From NCBI GenBank assembly GCA_006969385.1, contig CP030884.1, positions 1,488,001 through 1,552,000 on the forward strand: a DNA stretch of 64,000 nucleotides, given 5' to 3'. Positions within the stretch are counted from its first letter, which is position 1. Each line of letters opens with the position of its first letter. The notes beneath the pieces were generated by a model. That model was not told the origin of the DNA and did not search any database. It worked only from the letters and a program-made list of their open reading frames with translations. This document shows, in pieces, positions 25,718 to 34,329 of this stretch. This DNA comes from Planctomycetaceae bacterium (GTDB lineage: Bacteria; Planctomycetota; Phycisphaerae; UBA1845; UTPLA1). Both the position numbers and the translations under genes were made by a program.

Positions 25718-28462
25718 ATGACGACACTTACTACGGCAAATCCTGCGCTGGGCGGAAACGCTCAGATCGAAGGGTACTCACCCGCAGGGCCACCCGCCGC
25801 GGGCGGCTTAACGCCCGGTGATATCCTTTCGATCATCCGTCAGCGGCTCCTGTCGATCATTTTCCTCGGCGGTTTTCTCGCCGCGATCGGCGTTGGTGCC
25901 GTCATTTTTTGGTATGTGAAGTACCCCGGTTTTTCGGCGGAAGCGTACATCGAAGTAACATCGCCGACGCCCGCGGACCCGGACCGTAGTTTATTCGATG
26001 ACAAAGGCCTCACCGACAAAGAGATCGAACGCGCAATCCAGGCACAAATCCTGCGACTACAAAGCCCGAGTGTTTTGAGTCAGGTTGTTCGGCTTCCCGA
26101 AATCCGCAACACCTATTGGCGAACCTGGGCGAGTAATGAAGCACAACGAACCGAGCAAAGCGAAATCGACATTCTCAAAAGCATGCTCTCCATCTCGGCG
26201 GTGCCACAGTCGGGATTGGTGCGCATCGCATCTACCTGGCGTGTAAAGACCGAGGTGCCGCTGATCGTTAACAGTGTCGTCAAGGAATACCTGCAGGAAG
26301 TTAACGAGGTCAGCAAGAAAGAGATCGGTCGCGAGCTGGAGCGCGTGGATCGGGAGTTGGAACGAACGCGCAAGCTGTTGGAAAGCAAGAACAACGAAAT
26401 TAAGACGCTCGCCACCGAAAACGACTACAGCGGCAGCGCCGGCTCGGCCATCGATGTCGAGGTTCTGGAACTGACCGCTCAGCGCACGGAGCTTCAGTTA
26501 ATCGTTATCAATCTGAAGGCGCAGGCCGAGCAGTTTCGGCAAACGCGACCGGAAGATATCGCGATCGATCCGGAAATGCAGGAAATGCTGCGCAACGATC
26601 CGGAAGTGTATCAGGCAACCCAGCGCGAACAGGCGTCGCGCGAAAATTTCGACGCCGTCGCGGCGCGATTTGGTCCCAATCACGACCTCTACAAACAGGC
26701 CCAGGACCGCCTCGAATTGGCTGAGAGCCGATTGCGCGAAGTTCGAGCGCAACGGCTGATCGACTTTCAGGTGCGTCGCATCGAAGAAGTCGAGCGGCAA
26801 TACAACAATGCCAACGGCGCGTTAATTGAGATTCAGGAAAAACTCAACACCGCCCAAGCCAAACAAAAAGATAAAGACGCCAAGCTGGTCGAACAGAAGC
26901 AGTTGGAAGAGGACAAGATCCTTATCCAAAACGAATACCAGCGCTTGGCCGAGCAGAAATCCGAACTCGAGAAACTCAATCGTCAGGACAAGGGCGTTCG
27001 AATCGAGACGATTCAGAGCGCGATCGAGCCGACCCGAATCAGCGAACCCAACTTAAAGTTCTGGCTCCCGATCGTCGTGATACTCGGTTTTGGTGCCAGT
27101 ACGGGTTTGGCGTTCCTGCTCCACTTCATCGACAAGTCGGTGCGCACGCCGCGCGACGTCTCGAACGCACACCTACCGGTGCTCGGCACGATTCCGACGA
27201 CTGACGACGACGAAGTCGAAATCGAACGCGTGGAAACCGCCTGCCTCGATGCCCCGCACTCGGTAGTGGCCGAATCTTTCCGAAATCTACGCGCCAATTT
27301 GTTCTTCAGTGCTCCGGCCGAACAACAAGGCGTCATTCTCGTCACCAGCCCGTCGGGCGGTAACGGTAAGACGACCGTCGCGACCAACCTGGCCATCTCG
27401 ATCGCGTTGAGCGGTCGGCGCGTGCTGTTGGTCGATGCCAACTTCCGCCGCGCGGCGACTTCCGAATTATTCGAGAACATGAAGGTCGAGGGCCTGAGCA
27501 ACATCCTGATCGGCCAGGGCCAGTTGCGCGACTATGTGACCACGACCAGCGTGCCCGGCTTGGATGTATTGAGTGCCGGCCCCGTGCCGCAAAACCCCGC
27601 TGAACTTCTGGGTAGCAGCTATCTGCGCGACGTCATCGTCGACGCGCGCTCGCGCTACGATCAGGTGATCTTCGACGGCCCACCCGTGTTGCTCGTCAGC
27701 GACGCCATGGTGTTGGCCGGTGCCGTGGATGGTTGTTTGCTGGTCTGTCAGTATCGCAAGACGTCGCGCGGAGCGTTGCAGCGCTCGCGCTCGAATCTCG
27801 AATCGATCAATGCCCGCATCTTCGGTGCGGTGCTCAACGAAGTTCAAAGCCGCCGCGGTGGTTACTTCCGCAAGCAATACCGTGAGTTCTACGACTATCA
27901 CGAAGTCGACGAAGATAAGGCACCGCGCCCAACGCTCGAAATCGCGCACGGCGATTTCGATGATGACGAAGGGCCGAGCGGCGGGGCACCCGCCCCCGCG
28001 CCCGGCCCGGTTCCGCCGCAACCGCCGGCCCCGACAGATACCGTCGCGGCGACTACAGCACGAAGCGAGCCGCCGCCACCCCGAGCCAGTCAGCCGGTGG
28101 TGGATGACGACCTTGCCGATCTAAACGAGGCCGATGGTTCGGTCTTGGAAGATTCCGAGATGTCGGCGACCGATTCCGACCTGATTACGCCGAGCATCGA
28201 CACGGGCTCAGCCGTCGATTTGGGCGCATTGCCGGATCTGAGCGACCTCGAAGACTTGGATATCCGCAGCGACTTTGATATCGATTCGGGCAGTCTCGAC
28301 CCGGGCTCGACAACCGACGCGGGTAACGAGTCGGAAGAAGGCATCGATATCGATGAGTTGGCCGACGAACTCGAGGAGATCGGTAACGAAGGCTTCGATA
28401 TTGCCGACGACTTCGATATGGGCGAAGATTCGCAAGGCGACGAACGCAAGCCCGACGCGTAA
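25718..28462 (+). CDS. Wzc-like polysaccharide co-polymerase / tyrosine autokinase with long acidic tail
   Basis: Regulates chain length and export of polysaccharide. Domains: TM1 about 43-72 with a Wzz segment after it, a long coiled coil (about 195-435), TM2 (about 447-467), then a cytosolic BY-kinase ATPase. Walker A is GGNGKTT (Lys551). Walker A' reads VDANFRR, with Asn575 where BY-kinases usually have the second Asp; Walker B is VIFDGPP (Asp653). A short Tyr cluster follows (Tyr716, 721, 725, 727). After that a 187-residue extension, Pro-rich then strongly Asp/Glu-rich, replaces the usual C-terminus. It is preceded by TAAGGT 9 nt before the ATG. Kinase activity is probable but the A' change makes it less certain. 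Confidence 0.85.
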   Translation: MTTLTTANPALGGNAQIEGYSPAGPPAAGGLTPGDILSIIRQRLLSIIFLGGFLAAIGVGAVIFWYVKYPGFSAEAYIEVTSPTPADPDRSLFDDKGLTDKEIERAIQAQILRLQSPSVLSQVVRLPEIRNTYWRTWASNEAQRTEQSEIDILKSMLSISAVPQSGLVRIASTWRVKTEVPLIVNSVVKEYLQEVNEVSKKEIGRELERVDRELERTRKLLESKNNEIKTLATENDYSGSAGSAIDVEVLELTAQRTELQLIVINLKAQAEQFRQTRPEDIAIDPEMQEMLRNDPEVYQATQREQASRENFDAVAARFGPNHDLYKQAQDRLELAESRLREVRAQRLIDFQVRRIEEVERQYNNANGALIEIQEKLNTAQAKQKDKDAKLVEQKQLEEDKILIQNEYQRLAEQKSELEKLNRQDKGVRIETIQSAIEPTRISEPNLKFWLPIVVILGFGASTGLAFLLHFIDKSVRTPRDVSNAHLPVLGTIPTTDDDEVEIERVETACLDAPHSVVAESFRNLRANLFFSAPAEQQGVILVTSPSGGNGKTTVATNLAISIALSGRRVLLVDANFRRAATSELFENMKVEGLSNILIGQGQLRDYVTTTSVPGLDVLSAGPVPQNPAELLGSSYLRDVIVDARSRYDQVIFDGPPVLLVSDAMVLAGAVDGCLLVCQYRKTSRGALQRSRSNLESINARIFGAVLNEVQSRRGGYFRKQYREFYDYHEVDEDKAPRPTLEIAHGDFDDDEGPSGGAPAPAPGPVPPQPPAPTDTVAATTARSEPPPPRASQPVVDDDLADLNEADGSVLEDSEMSATDSDLITPSIDTGSAVDLGALPDLSDLEDLDIRSDFDIDSGSLDPGSTTDAGNESEEGIDIDELADELEEIGNEGFDIADDFDMGEDSQGDERKPDA

Positions 28463-28513
28463 TGCTGTTTCTTCTCGGTCGGGCGCTGCCGAAACCTCGT
28501 CGCGCCCGACTTC

Positions 28514-29530
28514 ATGACTGCCAAAGACACACGCCACATTGAAACGGTTCGCAGCGCTCGCCAATTCGTTGGCGAGCAGTCTGCTGCGCTCACCTCGCTC
28601 GCCAATCAAATCGATGAGACCTTCGCCGAGGCGGTCCAGCTATTGCTCGACGCCAAAGAGCCGACCGTTGTTTCCGGCATCGGCAAGAGCGGCCTCATCG
28701 CGCGCAAGGCCGCCGCCACGCTTGCCAGCACCGGTACACCGGCATTCTTTATGCACCCGGTCGAAGGGTTGCATGGCGATCTCGGCGCCGCCGGGCCCAA
28801 CGCCGTGCTCATCGCACTTTCCAAAAGCGGCAACACCGAAGAACTAACGCGTTTCGTGCAGCACTTTCGGCGCATCGGCGGGCATGTCATCGCAATTTGC
28901 GAATCGGCTTCGTCGCAGTTGGCCGAGTTGGCGGATGTGCATCTGGCGATTCCCGCGCTGCCCGAAGCGGGGCGTTTGGGATTGGCACCGACAACGAGCA
29001 CATTGATGACGCTCGCATTGTGCGATGCGTTAGCAATGCTGGTATTGGAATGTCGCGGCTTCAAAGAAGAGGATTTCGCGCGCTACCACCCGGACGGCAG
29101 TTTGGGCCGACGGCTGTTGTTGCGCGCCGCCGATGTGATGCATGGCGGCGAAGAATTGCCCTTAGTTTCTGTCCATCAGGGCTTTAACGAGTTGTTGCTC
29201 GAAATTACCCGTCGCCACTTAGGAATGGCCTGCATCGTTGACGATAAAGGGATGCTGGTCGGGGTGTTCACCGACGGCGACCTGCGGCGTTTGCTGATGC
29301 GCAGCGAACGCCCCGGGGCGCTGAGCGTCGGTGATGCCTGGCGGCAAAGCCGTCGAGACCCCGACGAACCACCGGTGACGTGCTCGACCGTGCCGCCCGA
29401 TACCTTGGCGGTGGACTGCTTGCAGTTGATGCGCGCGAGCCAGATTACGGTGTTGGTGATCTCGGCGGACGGCGCGAAGCCGGACGGCGTGGTGCGGTTA
29501 CAGGATATCGATCGTGCGGGATTGGGTTAA
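28514..29530 (+). CDS. D-arabinose-5-phosphate isomerase (KpsF/GutQ family)
   Basis: Converts ribulose-5-phosphate to arabinose-5-phosphate, the first step to KDO. An N-terminal SIS domain (SGIGKSGLIARKAAATLASTG and IALSKSGNTEEL) is followed by two CBS domains (around 205-335). The usual FMHPVEGLHGDLG metal/His segment is present. 338 residues is normal. Whether it feeds LPS or a capsule-type KDO here is not known; its location at the end of the polysaccharide locus favours the KpsF role. No clear ribosome-binding site precedes ATG 28514. Confidence 0.92.
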   Translation: MTAKDTRHIETVRSARQFVGEQSAALTSLANQIDETFAEAVQLLLDAKEPTVVSGIGKSGLIARKAAATLASTGTPAFFMHPVEGLHGDLGAAGPNAVLIALSKSGNTEELTRFVQHFRRIGGHVIAICESASSQLAELADVHLAIPALPEAGRLGLAPTTSTLMTLALCDALAMLVLECRGFKEEDFARYHPDGSLGRRLLLRAADVMHGGEELPLVSVHQGFNELLLEITRRHLGMACIVDDKGMLVGVFTDGDLRRLLMRSERPGALSVGDAWRQSRRDPDEPPVTCSTVPPDTLAVDCLQLMRASQITVLVISADGAKPDGVVRLQDIDRAGLG

Positions 29531-29573
29531 GCGCCGGCATGCGTCCGGCCCACCGCACAGGCTGCGGTTGGGT

Positions 29574-30179
29574 ATGGACTTTTGCAATTCGACGCATCTC
29601 AGCGATGAGCGCTTGAAGGCCATGTGCCTACGCGCGATCGAAGGCTGGCCGCACGATCGGCTGACCGTGCGCATTCGTTACAGCCGCGGGGCCGAATTCT
29701 CGGGCAGTTGTTACTATCAGACGCATCGCATCTTTGTGAACCTAGGGCGCGGCAACAAGTACCCCTATAAGCTGCTCACCCACATCGCGCGGCCGCGCTC
29801 GAACCGCACGCATTGGTGGCGCGAGCTGTATTCGGTGGATATCGCCAACCCCGAGCAGTTGGTGCTCTTTGTGTTCCTGCACGAGTATTACCATTGGCTG
29901 GTGAAGCAGGCGCGGCGCAACGTGCGGCAGAAAGAGGGCCGCTGCGATCGATATGCGACGCGGGTCTTGGTCGATGACTACGGCGCGATCGTGCGCGACA
30001 GCCACGGCAAGCCGGTCGCGCGCGACGCGTGGGATTTTCAGGATTTGGAAGGCTTCGTGGCCGCCGCACGCGGTAAGAAGCCGGTTTTGCTCCGGCCGCC
30101 GGTCGAGCCGAAGGCCCCGGAAGTGGCGGCGCGGTCGCCGAAGCCATGGGATACGGGCATGCTGCCGTTTAAAGGATGA
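29574..30179 (+). CDS. HEYYH zinc-metallopeptidase-like protein, unknown
   Basis: 201 residues, no signal peptide. It contains LHEYYHWLV (His103, Glu104, His107), an HExxH zinc-protease-like motif in a predicted helix; the following segment GRCDRYATRVL has an Asp in a reasonable position for a third ligand. The N-terminal half is beta-rich (RIRYSRGAEFSGSCYYQTHRIFVNL), similar in layout to SprT/WLM-like or DUF-type minimal proteases, but I do not recognise a named family. The open frame starts earlier at GTG 29514, overlapping kpsF, but that lead looks non-coding; ATG 29574 is preferred. It may be the last gene of the polysaccharide operon. Confidence 0.6.
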   Translation: MDFCNSTHLSDERLKAMCLRAIEGWPHDRLTVRIRYSRGAEFSGSCYYQTHRIFVNLGRGNKYPYKLLTHIARPRSNRTHWWRELYSVDIANPEQLVLFVFLHEYYHWLVKQARRNVRQKEGRCDRYATRVLVDDYGAIVRDSHGKPVARDAWDFQDLEGFVAAARGKKPVLLRPPVEPKAPEVAARSPKPWDTGMLPFKG

Positions 30180-30228
30180 AGGTTGCGCTAGTTTTGCGGT
30201 TCGGGCTGTGATGTTTGGCGAATCTCGG

Positions 30229-30258
30229 TTGACATCGGGTACGCTGTGAATCTATACT
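30229..30258 (+). promoter_or_regulatory. Sigma-70-type promoter
   Basis: TTGACA (30229-30234), an 18-nt spacer, then TATACT (30253-30258). This is the best promoter match I noticed in the window and no gene follows it on the plus strand; a terminator-like hairpin lies ~200 nt further on. Confidence 0.6.
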
Positions 30259-30264
30259 ATTACT

Positions 30265-30478
30265 GCAGGTGAAGGGTTTCGCTTCACCGACGCACGTCAA
30301 GCCCAACCCCCTTGTTTCCGTCGGCGGCGGTCGCGGAATAAGGAATGAATAAAACGATAACTCTCAGTCACGAGCGCTCTACGGGGCAGTTCGCGGGGTT
30401 TTCGTAACCAACTTGTCTTCCACTCGCTGCGGCACCCTATGACCGCGCCAAATTCCCGGGGTGCCGCACGCCTTTTTT
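30265..30478 (+). ncRNA. Candidate small RNA of unknown family
   Basis: About 210 nt bounded by the promoter at 30229-30258 and the terminator at 30429-30478. Near the 5' end GGTGAAG/CTTCACC forms a 7-bp hairpin; a TTCCG/CGGAA stem and a GAGCGCTC palindrome follow. I looked for hallmarks of tmRNA, RNase P RNA, SRP RNA and 6S RNA and did not see them. It could be a regulatory sRNA or the leader of something lost. The reading is from signals only; there is no expression evidence. Confidence 0.4.
30429..30478 (+). terminator. Rho-independent terminator
   Basis: GCGGCACCC (30429-30437) pairs with GGGTGCCGC (30459-30467), followed by ACGCC and six T (30473-30478). It is 250 nt after the last plus-strand gene, so it more likely ends the candidate small RNA. 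Confidence 0.55.
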
Positions 30479-30557
30479 ACAGATTGAGAATTGGAACGAG
30501 CCGGAATGGTGGTCCATAGGTTCCTAATTATGACGCGACCAGAAATGGAGACGTCGC

Positions 30558-30861
30558 GGGTGCCATGCCGACCCAAGCGACGCCTTTGTGTGTCCATAGA
30601 AAGGCAAGCTGACGAGGGGTTATACAAGTGCGAGACGAACGCGAAGGTCGGCATGCCTCGGGCGCGACGATACCGCTACTTTGAGTTTGGCTTCGGCGGG
30701 TGCGTGAAGGTTGGTCGGAATCAACGAAGATCGAAGATTGGCTTATGCGCGTGTGTCGGGCATGCCGACCTCGATGGTGGTTGGTTGTTTGGGCGATGGC
30801 GCGAGATTTTACCCTTCAATAGATGGACGATACTTTTTTCGGTTGGGTCGGCATGGCGCCC
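30558..30861. repeat. Dispersed inverted-repeat element, family 1, locus 3
   Basis: A 304-bp composite with the same plan as the one at 8215-8516: a 99-bp unit (30558-30656) from GGGTGCCATGCCGACCC to AAGGTCGGCATGC, a ~103-bp spacer with weak similarity to the locus 1 spacer, and an inverted 102-bp unit (30760-30861) ending GGGTCGGCATGGCGCCC. It lies between convergent genes. A plus-strand frame across it (30491-31288) is an artefact that also runs antisense into the MFS gene. Confidence 0.7.
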
Positions 30862-30958
30862 GCGCACGCGGCACCGCGCCCGCCACTCGGGCGAGCGGCA
30901 AGGCACCCCCACTCGCGCAAACGGCACGGTTCGCGCGCATGCGCTCATCGTTGAGTTT

Positions 30959-32272
30959 CTATCGAGTATTACTTGCGCGCATCGTTTTGCCGAGGCGGTA
31001 CATCCAATAGCTTGCGAACACAAAGCCCGCCGCGCCGATGGCGAGGGCAATCGTGAAGCTGCCGGTCAACTTATAGAGACCGATGGCCATCAGTTGAAAG
31101 AGAATTGCGCGCACGCCGACGAGCGTGCCGTGCACGGCGAGATACCGCGAGCCTTCGCTGGGGTTGGCGGCGAAACTGACGGGGCCCAACGACCAGGTCA
31201 GGTGCACGCCGACCATGCCGGATGCGAAGTAGATGGATGCGAGCGTCAGCCAAATCGTGGAGGCATCGCTCGACGACGCGTCGAATAGCAAGGCGATGGC
31301 GATGAGCATTAAGGGGTAGCCCGTCAGCCATAGGAACGCGCCCGATGCCAGACGAATCGGCCCGAAGCGGTCGGCGATCATGCCGGCGGGGAACAGCAGC
31401 AAAATCATGGCGGCTTGGTTGAAGATAATCGTCGAGCCGGAGAACTCTCGATAGTCGAGCCCCAGTCGGTCATTGCAAATCAAAGCGAGCAACGCCGTGA
31501 CGACCATCCAACCGACGCCGTAAGCCATGAACGAGATTTCGTAGTTGCGAAAGTTGCGATCCTGACCGAGCAGGTTGCCGAGATCGACGATCGGTTCCCA
31601 TAGTGTGCGGCGCAACATTTGTAGGCTAATGGCAGTCGGTGCTTCGGCCGGGCGATTGGGCAGAATGCGATACAGAATTACCAACGTGATGACAAAGCCG
31701 ACAGCGAAGCAAGGATAGACGTATCGATAGGCAAGCGGATCGTCATTCGATAGCCAGCCCATGATCGCGCCGCCGATCATAACGCCCACGAACTGCGCGA
31801 TACCGATCAACGCGTACGCGCGACCGCGAATGCCTTCGGTATAACAGTTGCGCAAGAGGTCGCCGTTCATCGGTGAGAACGCGACCCCACCGGCAGCGCC
31901 GCCAAAGGCGGCGATGACCCAGCAAATCGCTAACGGTGTTAGCGTTGTGAACAGCCCCATTGCCAACAAGGGTAGGCCGATGATCGCGCCGACGGTGATA
32001 ACGTATTGCGCCGTCGATACGCGTTGGTAGAGGCGGTTCCAAAAGATGGTGAAGAATTGCATGATGTGCATGCAGCCGACGATGATGAAGAACATGCCCT
32101 CGCCCGCTTCGAAGTGTTTGCGCGCGAGAAACGGCAGCGTGAGCGCGATGGACGCGACCATGCCGCGAAAGATCCACGCGAAGACATGCATAGCGAGCGT
32201 GCGGCGCATGCTGCGCGCGGGCGGTTCGTGATTGATAACGGTTTCGTTTGAAATGGTTGCTTCCCGCCCCAC
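30959..32272 (-). CDS. MFS transporter
   Basis: 437 residues with about twelve hydrophobic segments and a central loop (IL..LPNRPAEAPTA near 190-200), typical of the major facilitator superfamily. The motif around SNDDPLAYRYVYPCF and the GGAAGGVAFSPMNGDLLRN helix are clear, but I cannot name the substrate. The frame opens at GTG 32272 without a good ribosome-binding site; Met22 (MRRTLAMHVF) is an alternative start. It begins 12 nt after the ktrA stop, so it may be co-transcribed with the potassium uptake genes. Confidence 0.8.
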   Translation of the reverse strand: MGREATISNETVINHEPPARSMRRTLAMHVFAWIFRGMVASIALTLPFLARKHFEAGEGMFFIIVGCMHIMQFFTIFWNRLYQRVSTAQYVITVGAIIGLPLLAMGLFTTLTPLAICWVIAAFGGAAGGVAFSPMNGDLLRNCYTEGIRGRAYALIGIAQFVGVMIGGAIMGWLSNDDPLAYRYVYPCFAVGFVITLVILYRILPNRPAEAPTAISLQMLRRTLWEPIVDLGNLLGQDRNFRNYEISFMAYGVGWMVVTALLALICNDRLGLDYREFSGSTIIFNQAAMILLLFPAGMIADRFGPIRLASGAFLWLTGYPLMLIAIALLFDASSSDASTIWLTLASIYFASGMVGVHLTWSLGPVSFAANPSEGSRYLAVHGTLVGVRAILFQLMAIGLYKLTGSFTIALAIGAAGFVFASYWMYRLGKTMRASNTR

Positions 32273-32284
32273 GCCGTGGGGTAC

Positions 32285-32941
32285 TTAATCGAGTGCCTGA
32301 AAGCGGGCGAGGTTGATCTCGCGACCGAGCACGATCAGGATGTCGTTCTGGCCGAGCACATCCGTCGCGCCGGGCATGAACTTAAATTTTCCGGTGTTGG
32401 CGTCTTTGGTGCCGAGCACGAGCAGGTCGTAGTCGCCGCGAATGTTGGTATCGCCCAAGCGCTTGCCAGACAAGCTGGACGGCATCTTCACTTCCATAAT
32501 GCGATGGTCTTCTTCGAAGGGGAAGTAATCGAGCAGCGACGGATAGGCCACGCGCCGTGCCGTGCGTTCGGCCGTTTCGCGCTCGGGGAAGATGATTTCG
32601 TCGGCACCCACGGCACGCAGGATGGTGGCGTGATCTTCGTTGACGGCGGTGCAGCGGATGCGCTTTACATTGAGTTGCTTAAGGTGAAGCGTGCAGAGAA
32701 TGCTCGGCTCCATATTTTCGCCGAGGGCGACGACGACTTCGTCGACTTCGTTGGTGAGAACGGCTTCGACGGCATCGTGTTGGCGCGCGTCGCAGATGAC
32801 GGCCGAATGTACGTCGGTCTTGATCGCATCCACGCGCGCTTCATCCTGATCGACGACCATCACCTCACAGCGCATGCCCGTCAGCTCGCGCGCTAGGTGC
32901 GAACCAAACTGCCCCAATCCGATGACTATCACTTGCTTCAT
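32285..32941 (-). CDS. Potassium uptake regulatory subunit, KtrA/TrkA-like RCK protein
   Basis: 218 residues. An RCK-N Rossmann domain opens with IVIGLGQFG (Gly8, 10, 13) and VVDQDE, the nucleotide-binding acidic end of strand 2; an RCK-C domain follows from about residue 135. This single-RCK size is that of KtrA rather than the double TrkA. It gates the channel subunit KtrB, encoded 11 nt upstream, in response to ATP/ADP. A longer open frame extends into ktrB and is not used; ATG 32941 is the domain-consistent start. Confidence 0.92.
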   Translation of the reverse strand: MKQVIVIGLGQFGSHLARELTGMRCEVMVVDQDEARVDAIKTDVHSAVICDARQHDAVEAVLTNEVDEVVVALGENMEPSILCTLHLKQLNVKRIRCTAVNEDHATILRAVGADEIIFPERETAERTARRVAYPSLLDYFPFEEDHRIMEVKMPSSLSGKRLGDTNIRGDYDLLVLGTKDANTGKFKFMPGATDVLGQNDILIVLGREINLARFQALD

Positions 32942-32952
32942 AACTTCACATC

Positions 32953-34329
32953 CTAGCCGATCATCACCGGCTCTTCGGGGTACCGTATCGGCGATTGCTC
33001 GCGTTCGGAGATAACCATCGCGAAGGTCAACGGCCCGACGCGGCCGACAAACATGGAGATCATGATCCAGATGCGACTGGGCGTCGAAAGCGTCGGCGTC
33101 ACATCGAGCGAAAGCCCGACGGTGCCGAACGCCGAGACCTGCTCGAAAAAGAGTTTGCGCAGCGGCAGGTCGACGCGGCCTTGCTCGAACCAAGCCAACA
33201 GAATCGTGCCGGTCGAATTCCAGACGACGGCGAGGCCGATGATCATGGCGGCTTTGGCGACGATTTCGCTCGACAGGCGGCGGCCCATTAACGTCACTTC
33301 TTTTTGGCCGCGCAGCCATGCGTATAGCTGTGCGTACCAAGTGGCGACGCTGCTGGTCTTTACGCCGCCGGCGCAGGACGCGGGTGAACCACCGATGAAC
33401 ATTAGCGCACACATAAACAGCAGCGCAGGTACCGGCAGCTTGGTTAGGTCGATGGAGTTAAATCCAGCGGTGCGGCAAGTGACCGATTGAAATAAGGCGT
33501 CGAAGAAGCCAGTCGTGGCCGAGCCGTCGGCACCGAACGGGCGCGCGACCATTAGGATCACGGCACCGCCAAGGATCAGAACGCCCGAAAGATAGATAAC
33601 GACGCGCGAATGCAACGTCCATTTGAAGGGGTGCGCAGATTGCCCCTTTAGGCGCATGCCGAGTCGCGCCCACGATTCCAATACGACGACATGGCCGAGA
33701 CCGCCGAGGATGATCAGCACTGCAATCGTCGGCATAACGATCGAACTCGATTGCCATCCGATGAGGCTGTCGGAATGGGTCGAGAAGCCGGCGTTACAAA
33801 ACGCGGAGACGGCATGAAAGATGGCCGCGAAGATCGAATCGTGCAGATCATCGCTACGCAGGTAATAGCCCAGGAACAAAATCACCGCACCGATCGCTTC
33901 GATGATGAACACCATCATGATGATGCGAAAGAGATTGCTCGATACGCGTCGGGCGGCTTGCTTTTGGTAGAACGTATCGCTCAGAGCCGCTTGCGATCGA
34001 AACGACAGCTTGCCGCCCAGAAACTGCGTGGCCATGGCCGTGAACGTCATGATGCCCAAGCCGCCGGCTTGAATCAGCACGAGAATGACGATCTGTCCGA
34101 ATAGTGTGAAGTCTTTACCCGTGTCGACCACGATGAGGCCGGTCACGCAAACGGCGCTCGTCGAGGTAAAGAGCGCGTCGAGGATGGAAATGTCATTGCG
34201 AACCGACGCGACGGGCAGGGAAAGCAGGATGGTTCCCAGAACAATCAGTAGCAAGAAACCGATTGCCAGCAGGCGTTCGGAGCGCGAAAAGAGGGCGTCG
34301 AGCCACGATTGCTGGTAAACGTCAGACAT
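32953..34329 (-). CDS. Potassium channel subunit, KtrB/TrkH family
   Basis: 458 residues carrying the four half-pore repeats of SKT channels. The selectivity-filter glycine segments are visible in order: SAVCVTGL, SAFCNAGFS, VTCRTAGFN and SAFGTVGLS. About eight membrane spans plus pore helices. It forms the K+ translocating dimer on a KtrA ring. The ATG overlaps the stop of the upstream YchF-like gene by 8 nt, indicating coupling with that gene, and ktrA follows after 11 nt. Confidence 0.93.
   Translation of the reverse strand: MSDVYQQSWLDALFSRSERLLAIGFLLLIVLGTILLSLPVASVRNDISILDALFTSTSAVCVTGLIVVDTGKDFTLFGQIVILVLIQAGGLGIMTFTAMATQFLGGKLSFRSQAALSDTFYQKQAARRVSSNLFRIIMMVFIIEAIGAVILFLGYYLRSDDLHDSIFAAIFHAVSAFCNAGFSTHSDSLIGWQSSSIVMPTIAVLIILGGLGHVVVLESWARLGMRLKGQSAHPFKWTLHSRVVIYLSGVLILGGAVILMVARPFGADGSATTGFFDALFQSVTCRTAGFNSIDLTKLPVPALLFMCALMFIGGSPASCAGGVKTSSVATWYAQLYAWLRGQKEVTLMGRRLSSEIVAKAAMIIGLAVVWNSTGTILLAWFEQGRVDLPLRKLFFEQVSAFGTVGLSLDVTPTLSTPSRIWIMISMFVGRVGPLTFAMVISEREQSPIRYPEEPVMIG

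Noticed and set aside
30265..30478. 6S, SRP or tmRNA
   Set aside because: The conserved SRP loop, the tRNA-like ends of tmRNA and the closing stem of 6S RNA were not found; kept only as an unknown sRNA.
30491..31288. 265-residue plus-strand frame
   Set aside because: It crosses a repeat element and the 3' end of the MFS gene on the other strand; composition is that of a shadow frame.
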